From Candidatus Fermentibacteraceae bacterium (lineage in GTDB: Bacteria > Fermentibacterota > Fermentibacteria > Fermentibacterales > JCC-6), in contig JADGDO010000015.1 of assembly GCA_016744855.1 (NCBI GenBank), positions 1 to 64,000 of the forward strand: a stretch of 64,000 bases of DNA, given 5' to 3'. Positions within the stretch are counted from its first letter, which is position 1; each line of letters begins with the position of its first letter. Shown piece by piece: positions 17,222-26,970 of the stretch. The translations under genes and the position numbers were made by a program. Under the pieces are notes generated by a model. It did not search any database. It saw only the letters and a list, made by a program, of their open reading frames with translations, and was not told where the DNA came from.

Positions 17222-17774
17222 TGTAATCCTCCTTTTTTAAAGGAAATTCACTAGTGTCCCGACATAAATCAAGGAGGGACAACTGGATATAATGGTTGAA
17301 CTACAATATGTCTAGAGCTAATTAAACACCCACTCTGTGTTTACAAATGCAAAACGATAGAATTCCTTCAGAAAATCGATAGTATCCAACACGAGATGGT
17401 TCGGCAAAATTTACATTCTCGGATATCCCTGGGTAGATTCCATGGGAAGTAAAAGAGTGAAATGCTTCTGCTAGTGCGGCAGAACCCATTTCCCCAGGAC
17501 TGATGATCTTATACATGGCAACATCTGTGATATCGATGTTTCCCTTCAGCTCAGAGTACCGGCTGAGAATGCACAAGAACCCCCTGCGAGCCTCTTTCTC
17601 CCTATTGAATATCTCTAATGCTTCTAATCCCCATTAGCATCTCTTCTTCGTCAGGAAGGGCGTCTTCGTCGATTCTGCTCATTATGATGCCCTATACTTA
17701 ACCTTACGAAGCCTGCGACAGGGCCGTTATCTTCGATAACCATGGAACTATGCTGTTCCAACAAGAAGTCACTA

Positions 17775-17818
17775 GGAGCGCCAAATTAGAAAACACCTCT
17801 GTTTCAGGGGTGTTTTTT
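17775..17818 (+). repeat. Right copy of the 44-bp direct repeat (last 9 nt of tRNA-Glu plus terminator)
   Basis: GGAGCGCCAAATTAGAAAACACCTCTGTTTCAGGGGTGTTTTTT. Confidence 0.9.
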
Positions 17819-17888
17819 ATACCTCAGCATCACTCTCGAACAACCTGTGTCCCTTTTTGACACCGTTTGTTAGAGAAGGTCGTAACGT

Positions 17889-18711
17889 ATGAAGGAGTAA
17901 TTGTCTTTAATTTTTTTTCTTCGCACTTGTGGTACTCTGTCTTCCAGCTCTTGCGCAGGATCCAGCGAATATTCCTATTTACCGCGACAGCTACGCAGGC
18001 TATGGTGACACTGTAGACACTGCCGCACAGGCTCTTTGGCCATCAGCAAATGTTGAGGATTACACTGGCGAGCCTGGTTCCCGGCAGGCAGCTTTCAACA
18101 CAGCCCTTGATGGTGGAACCGATTGGGACATTGTTGTTCTTGAATGCTGGTATGCCAGTACGGAAGATATTAACTGGGCTTCTCTTCTGACACACTACAA
18201 CGACGGTGATTTCGTTCTCTACGTCTCAAACTGGCAGTGGGCTGGTTCCGCCGGTCAGAGCGCACTTGGCAACGCCATGGGAGTATCAGCATTCTCAACT
18301 TTTGGAACTCCCATAGTTGATCACTATGCATGGGATGCAGGTCACGATATCTGTTCAGGTGTTACTGATTGGAGCTGGGCTAATCCAGGTCTTGGTATTC
18401 TTAACTGCAAATTCACAGTTTCAGATGCAACTCCAGTTACAGGCTGGACTGCTTCTTCTTCAGCAGGTCAGGCCGGTATCTGCGTAGCCAACGATGGAAG
18501 AAGTGTAATCAGTGGCTACACTCTTGCATATACAGCCCAGGCTGATGTGCTCTGGACTAATGTTTATAGCTTCATGTGGGAAGACACTTCACTCGAGAGA
18601 GACACATGGGCTGGTATTACCATTAGGGTCACATTACAGAAACCTTATCAGTTCAGGATTATTACCGTTTCTGTCTCAGTTATTCCGCCCGCATCGATTC
18701 TGATCAGGTAG
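17889..18711 (+). pseudogene. Disrupted secreted protein gene
   Basis: SD AGAAGG then ATG AAG GAG TAA (stop at codon 4). The signal peptide LSLIFFFALVVLCLPALAQ is recovered only by removing one T from the T8 run (17911-17918). Downstream ORF 17929-18711 is intact, and its 3' end overlaps the convergent gene. Confidence 0.55.
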
Positions 18712-20054
18712 ATTCCTTTTGATAGCGACTCTGTCGGAATTGTGAAATTATGGAGTCCCGGATGCAAAGTCTCATTTAGAGCAGTGCACACAACCCTCCC
18801 GGAAATGTTATAGAGTTGCATCTGTGTAGGGGTGCAAATAGGTATATCCACACTAACAGAAAGCTCTCCCTCTAGGGGATTCGAGCTTAAAACTGTCATG
18901 ATATCTGTAGTTTCATCAGAGAAATCAGGGTTTTCAATTCCGGTTTCCGTGTCCAGCCGGAGGAGCCAGGCTGCATCCGGTTCCACACTTATTGCCATTC
19001 CGTGTAGGCAATAACCACCCGAGGGTAAAACTACACAGGTGCTGAAAATATCACCAGGCGAACCATAGCCGTATTCCCATACAAGTTCTCCCTGGCTATC
19101 TGTTCTGAAAGCAAGTCCCCAATTGTTGCTCGCACTCGAAGACTTACTACCGCAAACAAGATAACCACCATCCAGGCAGCGCTGTACATCATTTGCGCTC
19201 CACTCATACTTGCCGCTGTAATTGCCTTCCCACTCTACAGTACCATTCTCATCAAAACAGCAAAGGAATGCGGAACGACTCTCCGGGACCCCTTCATAAT
19301 CGTAGCCGGCAAGAATAAATCCGCCTTCGGGAAGGGCTTCTATCGCGGTGAAAGAACCTTCACTGGACATGTCTGTTTGAGTCCAGAGGGTATCCCCATC
19401 GCTATCTGTTTTCTGTAAATACCTGAAACCATCGGACCGTCCGCAAGCAAGAATGGTGTTATCAGCTAAAACTTCAAAGTCTGAAAGACTTGTTTCAATA
19501 CCGGGTTGTCCATAGTGCTTTGACCACAGTAAATCTTCATTTCCATCAATCTCGGCCAACCATCCTAAATTCTCTCCGGAAGAGTCAAGTCTCCCCGAGA
19601 CAAGAATGTTGCCATTAGGCAGTTCTGCAATAGCAAAAACATATGAGCCTTCAGAATATGTTTGTACTGAAAGAGAATCTCCAACTGAATTTGTTCTGAT
19701 AACCAGAGCGGTGTAATCTCCATTCCAAAAATCATACCCGGCCTGAATGAAATCACCGTTCTCTGTTTGAATCAAATTCGTTACAAATTCGGCGTGCCCT
19801 GCAATTCCCCCTGTTGAATTTTGCCATTCTTGTGATCCATCTGAATTCACAGCAATGAGGTAGGAGTCCATGTCTCCTGAAGCTACGAGATATGGCCCGG
19901 ATATTACAAAACTTCCGTCATCAAGGAGAACCATACCGGCTGACCAGGTCGTATGGCCTGCAAAAGTGTAGTACTCTGACCATAGTGTTGCAGGAGGGTT
20001 GTCTGCAGTAGCACTAAGAGCTATCAGTACGATATGCAGGACAGTTGTTTTCAT
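18648..20054 (-). CDS. Secreted beta-propeller-like repeat protein with T9SS-like C-terminal sorting domain
   Basis: Repeated LPNGNILVSGR / LPEGGFILAGYDYEG / CLDGGYLVCGSKSS blades; C-terminal LYNISGRVVCTAL...LSKGIYLIRIDAGGITETETVIILN. Confidence 0.88.
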   Translation of the reverse strand: MKTTVLHIVLIALSATADNPPATLWSEYYTFAGHTTWSAGMVLLDDGSFVISGPYLVASGDMDSYLIAVNSDGSQEWQNSTGGIAGHAEFVTNLIQTENGDFIQAGYDFWNGDYTALVIRTNSVGDSLSVQTYSEGSYVFAIAELPNGNILVSGRLDSSGENLGWLAEIDGNEDLLWSKHYGQPGIETSLSDFEVLADNTILACGRSDGFRYLQKTDSDGDTLWTQTDMSSEGSFTAIEALPEGGFILAGYDYEGVPESRSAFLCCFDENGTVEWEGNYSGKYEWSANDVQRCLDGGYLVCGSKSSSASNNWGLAFRTDSQGELVWEYGYGSPGDIFSTCVVLPSGGYCLHGMAISVEPDAAWLLRLDTETGIENPDFSDETTDIMTVLSSNPLEGELSVSVDIPICTPTQMQLYNISGRVVCTALNETLHPGLHNFTIPTESLSKGIYLIRIDAGGITETETVIILN

Positions 20055-20220
20055 TTCTTTCCTCTTCGATAAGTATTTATACGAGTAGTAGACTCTATTT
20101 AATATAATACGTCAATATACAGGTGTTGTAAAGTTTAGTCTTCAGTAGTGCTTGTTGTTCAAACACTTTCTACTTCTTACTTAATCTGTATATTAGGTTT
20201 TACACAAAAAGGGGGTATTT

Positions 20221-20706
20221 GTGAGACGGAAAATTCCAATGATGGCCTTGCTGGTCATGCTTACCTTTGTTATCGGATGCAGCACTATGACAGCAATTGT
20301 TCACGAAGTAGAGCGGGAAACTTTGGCACAGATCGCATTGGAGGATCGTTTCCCGGAAACGGGCGGTCTGATATCTGACAGTGTCTCAGGATTGCAGTGG
20401 CAGGTTGGGCCGGACAGCTCTACAGACTGGATGACTGCAAACCTCTGGGTGGAAAACCTTGATGGTGACGGATGGATCTTGCCCTCGAAGGAAGATCTAC
20501 TAGGACTTCATGAAGCAGGTGTCAACTGGAACAACTACGGTCCATTCTATACAGAAGGAACAGCAGTCTGGTCTGATTCCACAAGCCCGCACGGAGCAAA
20601 TGCCTGGATTTTTGATTTTATGGTTGGGACAGGATCAATGGCCAACACATCTGAAAGCAGGGGGAACAGAGCCTTTGCTGTACGAAAAGAAACAGGAACC
20701 CGTTAG
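20221..20706 (+). CDS. DUF1566-type lipoprotein
   Basis: GTG start with AAGGGGG SD; lipobox VIGCS; DUF1566-like LQWQVGPDSSTDWMTANLWVENLDGDGWILPSKEDL...AFAVRK. Confidence 0.8.
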   Translation: MRRKIPMMALLVMLTFVIGCSTMTAIVHEVERETLAQIALEDRFPETGGLISDSVSGLQWQVGPDSSTDWMTANLWVENLDGDGWILPSKEDLLGLHEAGVNWNNYGPFYTEGTAVWSDSTSPHGANAWIFDFMVGTGSMANTSESRGNRAFAVRKETGTR

Positions 20707-20726
20707 AGTTCCTGTTTCTACTTTTA
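20689..20726 (+). terminator. Hairpin terminator between convergent genes
   Basis: GAAACAGGAAC/GTTCCTGTTTC 11-bp stem followed by TACTTTTAT. Confidence 0.7.
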
Positions 20727-20739
20727 TCTGTCTTGAACG

Positions 20740-21369
20740 CTACAGAGCTCGGTTGGCATCCACCATCTCTTTGACTTTCATGAGACGGGTAGTGTTACCC
20801 CTCTCCATTTCGTCAAGCTTGAGACGAATGTACCTGATTGCCTGTTCAATCTCCGGAATCATTACGTACTCAAGAGAATTTACTCTGCGCCTGGTGCTGT
20901 CTATTTCTTGAGCAATAAGGATAATAGCCTTCTCCTGCTCTGCGAGGCGAATAATCTCGGGAAGAACCTGCTTGTATACCTCTAGAGCTTCATCAAGCTC
21001 TGGAGGCGTGTCAAACATTCCGTAGTTCCTTACCTTTCCCTCAATAGAAACCTTGAACACAGGAAGAGTAAGGTTCATTACCTTCCTTGTGGAGGATTCC
21101 ACCAGAGCTTTGGCTCCCGGGTAGCGAAGAGCATCAAGAAGACCCTCTTCTTCCATTGCGGCTCTTGCAAAGAGAAACTCACCGTAGGCAGCTTCAAGCT
21201 GTTCCTCGAGTTTTGCTCTCGCTCCTTCGTAATTACCGATCAGGATTTTAAACTGACGCATAAGTTCATCAAGCTTGTCTTTGAGAAGCTTGTGACCCCG
21301 CTTCGCCAGCTTGTGACGCTTCTTGAGCTGAAGCATCTCCATCCTGGTTGCTTTTACCTGAATAGCCAT
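20740..21369 (-). CDS. atpD: V-type ATP synthase subunit D
   Basis: VKATRMEMLQLKKRHKLAKRGHKLLKDKLDEL...RRVNSLEYVMIPEIEQAIRYIRLKLDEMER. Confidence 0.95.
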   Translation of the reverse strand: MAIQVKATRMEMLQLKKRHKLAKRGHKLLKDKLDELMRQFKILIGNYEGARAKLEEQLEAAYGEFLFARAAMEEEGLLDALRYPGAKALVESSTRKVMNLTLPVFKVSIEGKVRNYGMFDTPPELDEALEVYKQVLPEIIRLAEQEKAIILIAQEIDSTRRRVNSLEYVMIPEIEQAIRYIRLKLDEMERGNTTRLMKVKEMVDANRAL

Positions 21370-22760
21370 CAGTCTTGCTCTTTAACTGGCCAGTACTTGT
21401 CCAGGTTCTCCGGACGAATACGCTTCATCTCTGTTCTCGGAAGAAGCTTAAGAAGCTCCCAGCCCAGATCAAGAGTTTCAATAATGCTTCTTTCCTCATG
21501 ATCACCCTGGCTTATGTAGCGCTTCTCATATTCTGCTGCAAAATTAAGGTACTTTCTGTCGATTTCACTTAGTGCCGCAACACCAAGAATAACGGAAAGT
21601 TCTCTGGCATTCTTACCTGCAGAATAGGCAGCCATCAACTGGTTGAATAGATCTGCATGATCTTCGCGGGTTTTACCGGCACCAATTCCCTTGTCTTTCA
21701 ATCGACTAAGAGATTCCATAACATCCATTGGCGGGTAAATTCCCTTCTTGTGCAGCTCTCTGTTAAGAATAAGCTGCCCCTCGGTGATGTATCCAGTTAG
21801 ATCCGGAATTGGATGTGTTTTGTCATCCTCGGGCATCGTCAGAATAGGGATCTGTGTAATAGAGCCTTTTCTGCCCTTAATTCTACCGGCACGCTCGTAT
21901 AGAGATGCAAGATCCGTGTAGAGATAACCCGGGTAACCTCTTCTTCCAGGCACTTCGCGCCTGGCGGCACTGATCTCTCTAAGGGCATCACAGTAGTTAG
22001 TCATGTCAGTCATAATAACCAGAATGTGCATATCCTTTTCGTAGGCAAGGTATTCTGCTGCTGTCAAAGCCATTCTCGGTGTACTGATTCTTTCAATAGC
22101 AGGATCATCTGCGAGATTCAGGAATACAACAGCTCTGTCCATAGCACCTGTTGCCCTAAAGTCTTTGATGAAGTAATCTGCTTCCTCGAAAGTAATTCCC
22201 ATTGCTGCGAAAATAACAGCAAAGTTGCTTTCTCCACCTTTAACCTTGGCCTGTCTTGCAATCTGTGCTGCAACCTCTCCGTGAGGAAGACCATTCGCAC
22301 TAAAGATGGGCAACTTCTGTCCTCGAACAAGAGTATTAATTCCATCGATAGAACTGAATCCGGTCTGGATGAACTCGGCAGGGTAATCTCTGGCATAGGG
22401 ATTAATCGGTGCACCATTGATATTGTTCATCTTCTCAGGAACAATTGGAGGATCGTTATCGAACGGGGGTCTAGGACGACCCTGTCCATCAAACACTCTT
22501 CCAAGCATCTCTGTGGAAACACCCAGCTCAACTCCTTTCCCAAGGAATCTTACTTTGCATGTTTCAAGATCCGTACCGCTGGAACCCTCAAAGAGCTGAA
22601 CAAGGGCCCTGGAGCTGTCAATTTCAAGAACCTTTCCACGGCGAAGTTCACCACTGGAAAGTTCAATCTCTACCAGTTCTTCGAAACTAACATCCGTAAC
22701 CCGATCCACCAGCATCAGGGGGCCGGATATCTCCACGGTAGTTTTGTACTCCCGTATCAT
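21369..22760 (-). CDS. atpB: V-type ATP synthase subunit B
   Basis: [29 protein letters not shown]...[18 protein letters not shown]...[27 protein letters not shown]. Confidence 0.96.
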   Translation of the reverse strand: MIREYKTTVEISGPLMLVDRVTDVSFEELVEIELSSGELRRGKVLEIDSSRALVQLFEGSSGTDLETCKVRFLGKGVELGVSTEMLGRVFDGQGRPRPPFDNDPPIVPEKMNNINGAPINPYARDYPAEFIQTGFSSIDGINTLVRGQKLPIFSANGLPHGEVAAQIARQAKVKGGESNFAVIFAAMGITFEEADYFIKDFRATGAMDRAVVFLNLADDPAIERISTPRMALTAAEYLAYEKDMHILVIMTDMTNYCDALREISAARREVPGRRGYPGYLYTDLASLYERAGRIKGRKGSITQIPILTMPEDDKTHPIPDLTGYITEGQLILNRELHKKGIYPPMDVMESLSRLKDKGIGAGKTREDHADLFNQLMAAYSAGKNARELSVILGVAALSEIDRKYLNFAAEYEKRYISQGDHEERSIIETLDLGWELLKLLPRTEMKRIRPENLDKYWPVKEQD

Positions 22761-22776
22761 TTCTCAACCTCCTTTT

Positions 22777-24567
22777 CTAGGCATTTTCGAGCTGTATTTT
22801 TTCATTAACAGCTTCGGTTATTTTTTTCTGTAACTCATTTATCTGATCAATGTCTTCCTCTGGAAGGTAGCGCATCTTAGCAATATCTTCAGTCAGAGGG
22901 AAATCGAATATTGCTCTCGGAGAAACATCAGCCTGCACTGCCCTGAACATCTCATCGTAGGTGTGAAGAATCGTGCTGAGCATAAGCTTCTGCTTCTTGA
23001 TGGAGGCAAAAGTATCGATTGGGTGGAAAGCATTCTGGTGGAGGAAATCTTCTCGAAGACTTCTTGAAGTAAAGAGAATAAGCTGATCCTCCGGGGAAAG
23101 GCTCTCTGCTCCCACTAATCGTGCAATCTCCAGAAGGTTGGATTCATCCTGAAGAAGTGCCATAGACTTCTTAACCATGTGAACCCACTCCACACCAAGA
23201 TGTTTGTCGTAGTATGGTTTAAGGTTCTTTGTGTATAGGCTGTAACTGTCAAGCCATCCGATAGCAGGGAAGTGGCGCATGTAGGCAAGTTCTGCCTGCA
23301 GACTCCAGAACACCTTTACAACACGGAGAGTGGACTGCACAACAGGATCAGATAAATCACCACCGGCAGGGCTGACTGCACCCACAACTGTGAGCTCTCC
23401 AAGCCTTTCTCCACCGAGGCAATGTACTTTGCCTGCCCTCTCATAGAACTCGGCGATGCGGGTTCCAAGGTATGCCGGATAGCCCTCTTCTCCGGGCATT
23501 TCTTCGAGTCGTCCCGACATCTCTCTCATGGCCTCAGCCCAACGACTGGTAGAGTCTGCCATAAGAGCAACCGAATAACCCATATCCCTAAAGTACTCTG
23601 CAAGGGTTATACCTGTGTAAACGCTTGCCTCTCGGGCGGCAACAGGCATATTGGATGTGTTTGCGACTAGAACGGTCTTCAGAATTAGAGGCTTCCCGCT
23701 TTTCGGATCCTCAAGTTCCGGAAACTCCTGAAGAACATCAGTCATCTCATTACCGCGCTCGCCACAACCAACATAAATAACAACTTCGGTATCAGCCCAC
23801 TTGGCCAGCTGATGCTGAATAACTGTTTTACCGCTACCGAAAGGGCCAGGAACACAAGCTGTTCCACCTTTTCCTACAGGGAAAAACGCATCGACAACTC
23901 TCTGACCGGTGATAAGAGGCTCATCGGGCGCGAGCTTTGAAGTAACAGGTCTTGATTTGCGAACAGGCCATTCCTGATACATTTTCAACTCGATAGTTTT
24001 GCCGTTTGCTGTTACAACCTTAGCCACAACAGTATCGATATTGAATTCACCTTTTTCAGAAACAAATGTTACTTCGCCAGTTGTACCGGGGCGAACCATT
24101 ACCTTGTGAAGGATCAGCTCTGTTTCCGGAACTGTACCGATAATCTCTCCACCAGAAACCTTTTCTCCTACTTTTAAAACAGGAGTAAATGACCACAGCT
24201 TATCGTGATCAAGGCCGGGAATATTGATTCCTCGTGTAATCCAGTCTCCGGCTTGCTCTCTAACCTTATCCAAGGGGCGCTGTATTCCATCATAAATGGA
24301 TGTAAGAAGCCCGGGTCCAAGTTCTACAGAGAGAGGGTTTCCTGTCTGATAAACAGGATCTCCCGGTTTCAGTCCTCCTGTTTCTTCATACACTTGAACA
24401 GAAGCTTTATCTCCCTTTAATTCTATTATTTCGCCGATAAGCCGATAGTCAGAAACAAAGACCACATCAAACATCTTTGCTTCTGTCATTCCGGTGGCAA
24501 CCACCAGTGGACCGGCTATCTTATCAATCTTGCCATGTATCATTGCTTCCTCCGACTCACTGCTCAT
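22777..24567 (-). CDS. atpA: V-type ATP synthase subunit A
   Basis: P-loop GPFGSGKTVIQHQLAKW; SRWAEAMREMSGRLEEMPGEEGYPAYLGTRIAEFYERAG. Confidence 0.97.
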   Translation of the reverse strand: MSSESEEAMIHGKIDKIAGPLVVATGMTEAKMFDVVFVSDYRLIGEIIELKGDKASVQVYEETGGLKPGDPVYQTGNPLSVELGPGLLTSIYDGIQRPLDKVREQAGDWITRGINIPGLDHDKLWSFTPVLKVGEKVSGGEIIGTVPETELILHKVMVRPGTTGEVTFVSEKGEFNIDTVVAKVVTANGKTIELKMYQEWPVRKSRPVTSKLAPDEPLITGQRVVDAFFPVGKGGTACVPGPFGSGKTVIQHQLAKWADTEVVIYVGCGERGNEMTDVLQEFPELEDPKSGKPLILKTVLVANTSNMPVAAREASVYTGITLAEYFRDMGYSVALMADSTSRWAEAMREMSGRLEEMPGEEGYPAYLGTRIAEFYERAGKVHCLGGERLGELTVVGAVSPAGGDLSDPVVQSTLRVVKVFWSLQAELAYMRHFPAIGWLDSYSLYTKNLKPYYDKHLGVEWVHMVKKSMALLQDESNLLEIARLVGAESLSPEDQLILFTSRSLREDFLHQNAFHPIDTFASIKKQKLMLSTILHTYDEMFRAVQADVSPRAIFDFPLTEDIAKMRYLPEEDIDQINELQKKITEAVNEKIQLENA

Positions 24568-24889
24568 CCTCTGCCATCAGGTCTACACCTACGGCTCTGA
24601 TGATAAGGTTTCTGATCGTGTCCTCTCCCCTGTGCTTCGTACCGGAAACTCCGGGTAAAACCACAACGGCAGGAATCGGCATACTGACAACCTCATCAAC
24701 TTCGTTCTGGAGGTGATCCAGCATATCCTCGGTGATCATTATCACAGATACTTTTTCCTTCACTAGGGACTTGAAAACAGTTACTGCCTCAACTCCCGAT
24801 TCCGGCGTGTAGGTTTCCACTCCCAGAGCCCGGAAACCCAGCACGGAATCAGCATCACCGATGAAGGCTGTTCTGCCCTTTTCTGCCAT
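24557..24889 (-). CDS. V-type ATP synthase subunit F
   Basis: IGDADSVLGFRALGVETY...MITEDMLDHL. Confidence 0.9.
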   Translation of the reverse strand: MAEKGRTAFIGDADSVLGFRALGVETYTPESGVEAVTVFKSLVKEKVSVIMITEDMLDHLQNEVDEVVSMPIPAVVVLPGVSGTKHRGEDTIRNLIIRAVGVDLMAEDEQ

Positions 24890-24897
24890 GCTTACTC

Positions 24898-25872
24898 CTA
24901 TCCTCTGGGAACCCTGGCGCTAAGACGCCTGGAATCAATACCGGCAGCTTTGCCGGCAGCTATCAATTTAAGATGGGAAGCTTCAAGCTCCCTGCGAAGA
25001 ACGTATGCAGCCAATGGGCCCGGACTGAACATGTTTCCGGCTGCTCTTTCGAGAATATCCATTGTCAACTTATCGCTCTCTCTCTGAAAAGCAAGAAAAG
25101 AACCCGATTCAAGTCCTTCTTCAAGGGCCTGTGCAGAATCCTCAAATCCAGGTGTTTCCGCAAGCAAAACCGATAGCTTGTTAACTCTAACAGCCTCAAT
25201 TATCTCTTCAGGGCTGTGATAACCACCTTCAAGCATCATTTCACCTATCACCCTAACGGCCATTTCCTCACTTCTGTTTCTAGCAGCTGTAAGAAAATTA
25301 CGGAGCTCAATCTTCACGGATGGAATGCTTCCTACCGGTTCTTCCAACTGGCCCAGATTATCAAATTCAACCTCTGCGGCTAGTCTGTCTAAAACCTTAT
25401 CAAGCATTACGGCGGAAGGGGAGTTAAACTCCTGTATTTCGCTCAGAGCCTTTTGGAACTGAGAGGGAAGAGTGTCTGCTACATTTTCATCTCCCCAGAC
25501 CCGTTTCAAATCTTCAACTGGAATCAAACCGGAAGGCTCCAGCTCGATTTCACCTTCTCCTCCAGCAGCGAAATTCTTCCAGAGATATCTTGCGTTTCTG
25601 ACATCTCTCCGAAGAAGAATTCCTCTGGTAAAAGCAGGGTCATGAGAAAGCTCTAAAAGTTCTTCTTCAGCGCGACATACAGCACTTCTTAAAGCACTAT
25701 CAAGGTCCTTCTCCGCCTGAAGAAGAGATCCATACCATGAATCTCCGAGAATTCTCAAAACCTCATCCCTGTCCTCGGCGGATAGAAGCTGGTTCCAGAT
25801 TCTCTCTGTAAGAAGAGATTCCTCCAGGCCGCTAACTCTACCGCTTGCGTATGTGTAAGAACTACCTGACAC
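24898..25872 (-). CDS. V-type ATP synthase subunit C/d
   Basis: SYTYASGRVSGLEESLLT...RRDVRNARYLWKN; operon position. Confidence 0.88.
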   Translation of the reverse strand: MSGSSYTYASGRVSGLEESLLTERIWNQLLSAEDRDEVLRILGDSWYGSLLQAEKDLDSALRSAVCRAEEELLELSHDPAFTRGILLRRDVRNARYLWKNFAAGGEGEIELEPSGLIPVEDLKRVWGDENVADTLPSQFQKALSEIQEFNSPSAVMLDKVLDRLAAEVEFDNLGQLEEPVGSIPSVKIELRNFLTAARNRSEEMAVRVIGEMMLEGGYHSPEEIIEAVRVNKLSVLLAETPGFEDSAQALEEGLESGSFLAFQRESDKLTMDILERAAGNMFSPGPLAAYVLRRELEASHLKLIAAGKAAGIDSRRLSARVPRG

Positions 25873-25874
25873 TG

Positions 25875-26462
25875 TTACTCCACCTGACCCTCCAGCGGCA
25901 AAAGCCGCGAAAGCTCCATAACCATAGAATCATGGTTGAGCTCGGAAATCATGGAGAACGTGGCATTAAGGCTAATATCGCCTGAACGCATTACAATTCC
26001 ACCGAAATCATTGTGATTTTCTTCGGCAAGAACGAATTGACGGTTATCTGAAGAAATCTTTGCAAGAAAACTTGGTGTAATTCTGTCTTTATCGGCAGCA
26101 CAGATAACAACCTCAATTTCTCCCTGCAAATCACATGCCAGAAGAAGACCAGACATAAGATCAAGATAATCAGGAGCAGATGCTACTTTTTCAACAGATT
26201 CACTAATTGCATTGTCAACTATTTTTCTGCGATGACTAAGCAATTCTTTTTCCATCTCCTTACGGACATGATTACTCATCTGTCTGGCATTTGCTTCTGT
26301 TTTATTTCTTATCTTCTCCGCATCTCTGTGATGCCTCTCCTTTATTCGGGATTTTACCTGATGAAGGGCTTCCTTCTGTTCATCCCGAGCAGACTTAAGA
26401 ATCTCTTCTGACTGCTTCTTTGCGTCGTTTTCGATCTTCGCCAGTATGGCTTTTAGTGACAT
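25875..26462 (-). CDS. V-type ATP synthase subunit E
   Basis: Coiled-coil N-terminus and conserved FGGIVMRSGDISLNATFSMISE C-terminus. Confidence 0.9.
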   Translation of the reverse strand: MSLKAILAKIENDAKKQSEEILKSARDEQKEALHQVKSRIKERHHRDAEKIRNKTEANARQMSNHVRKEMEKELLSHRRKIVDNAISESVEKVASAPDYLDLMSGLLLACDLQGEIEVVICAADKDRITPSFLAKISSDNRQFVLAEENHNDFGGIVMRSGDISLNATFSMISELNHDSMVMELSRLLPLEGQVE

Positions 26463-26472
26463 ACCTGCCCCG

Positions 26473-26934
26473 CTAGCCTATCTGACCCAGCATGAGGAAG
26501 GATACAAGGAATCCGAGAATGGCATAGAATTCAACGAAAACTGCAAGAATAAGAGCTTTTGCACTATCATCCGGCTGCTTTGCTGTCATCATTGCACCAC
26601 CGGCACAAACCTTGCCCTGATGGATTCCGGACATAAGACCGGCAAGAGCAATAGGCAGTCCAGCTGCGAAAATCTTCCATCCAACTACCATTGTAAGGGG
26701 GTTGTCTCCTGTGAACAGAGCAATCTTCTGAATAAGAAGGAAAGCAATAACAAAACCATAAATGCCCTGTGTTCCTGGAAGAGCGGAGAGAAGAAGAAGT
26801 TTTCCAAATTTCTTTGGATCAACACTCATAACACCGGTACTGGCCTGTGCGGCAATTCCAACTCCAACTGCGCTACCGATTCCGGCAAGGGCGCAGGCAA
26901 GGGCAACGCCCAGATACGCAACTAAGTAGTTCAA
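26473..26934 (-). CDS. V-type ATP synthase subunit K (membrane rotor, double hairpin)
   Basis: LPGTQGIYGFV, GIHQGKVCAGG, FVEFYAILGFLVSFLML; four TM helices. Confidence 0.95.
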   Translation of the reverse strand: MNYLVAYLGVALACALAGIGSAVGVGIAAQASTGVMSVDPKKFGKLLLLSALPGTQGIYGFVIAFLLIQKIALFTGDNPLTMVVGWKIFAAGLPIALAGLMSGIHQGKVCAGGAMMTAKQPDDSAKALILAVFVEFYAILGFLVSFLMLGQIG

Positions 26935-26970
26935 TTCATTTCCTCCTTGTGTTGTTTCTATTCCTTTTAA

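Noticed and set aside
17322-17704. 84-aa - strand ORF and short acidic ORF (MSRIDEDALPDEEEMLMGIRSIRDIQ) upstream of it
   Set aside because: No SD, no recognisable family, and interrupted frames. Possibly decayed sequence within the tRNA-bounded segment, but not supportable as genes.
22026-22808. 260-aa + strand ORF
   Set aside because: Antisense to the clearly coding V-ATPase B subunit; no SD, cysteine-rich, low-plausibility composition.
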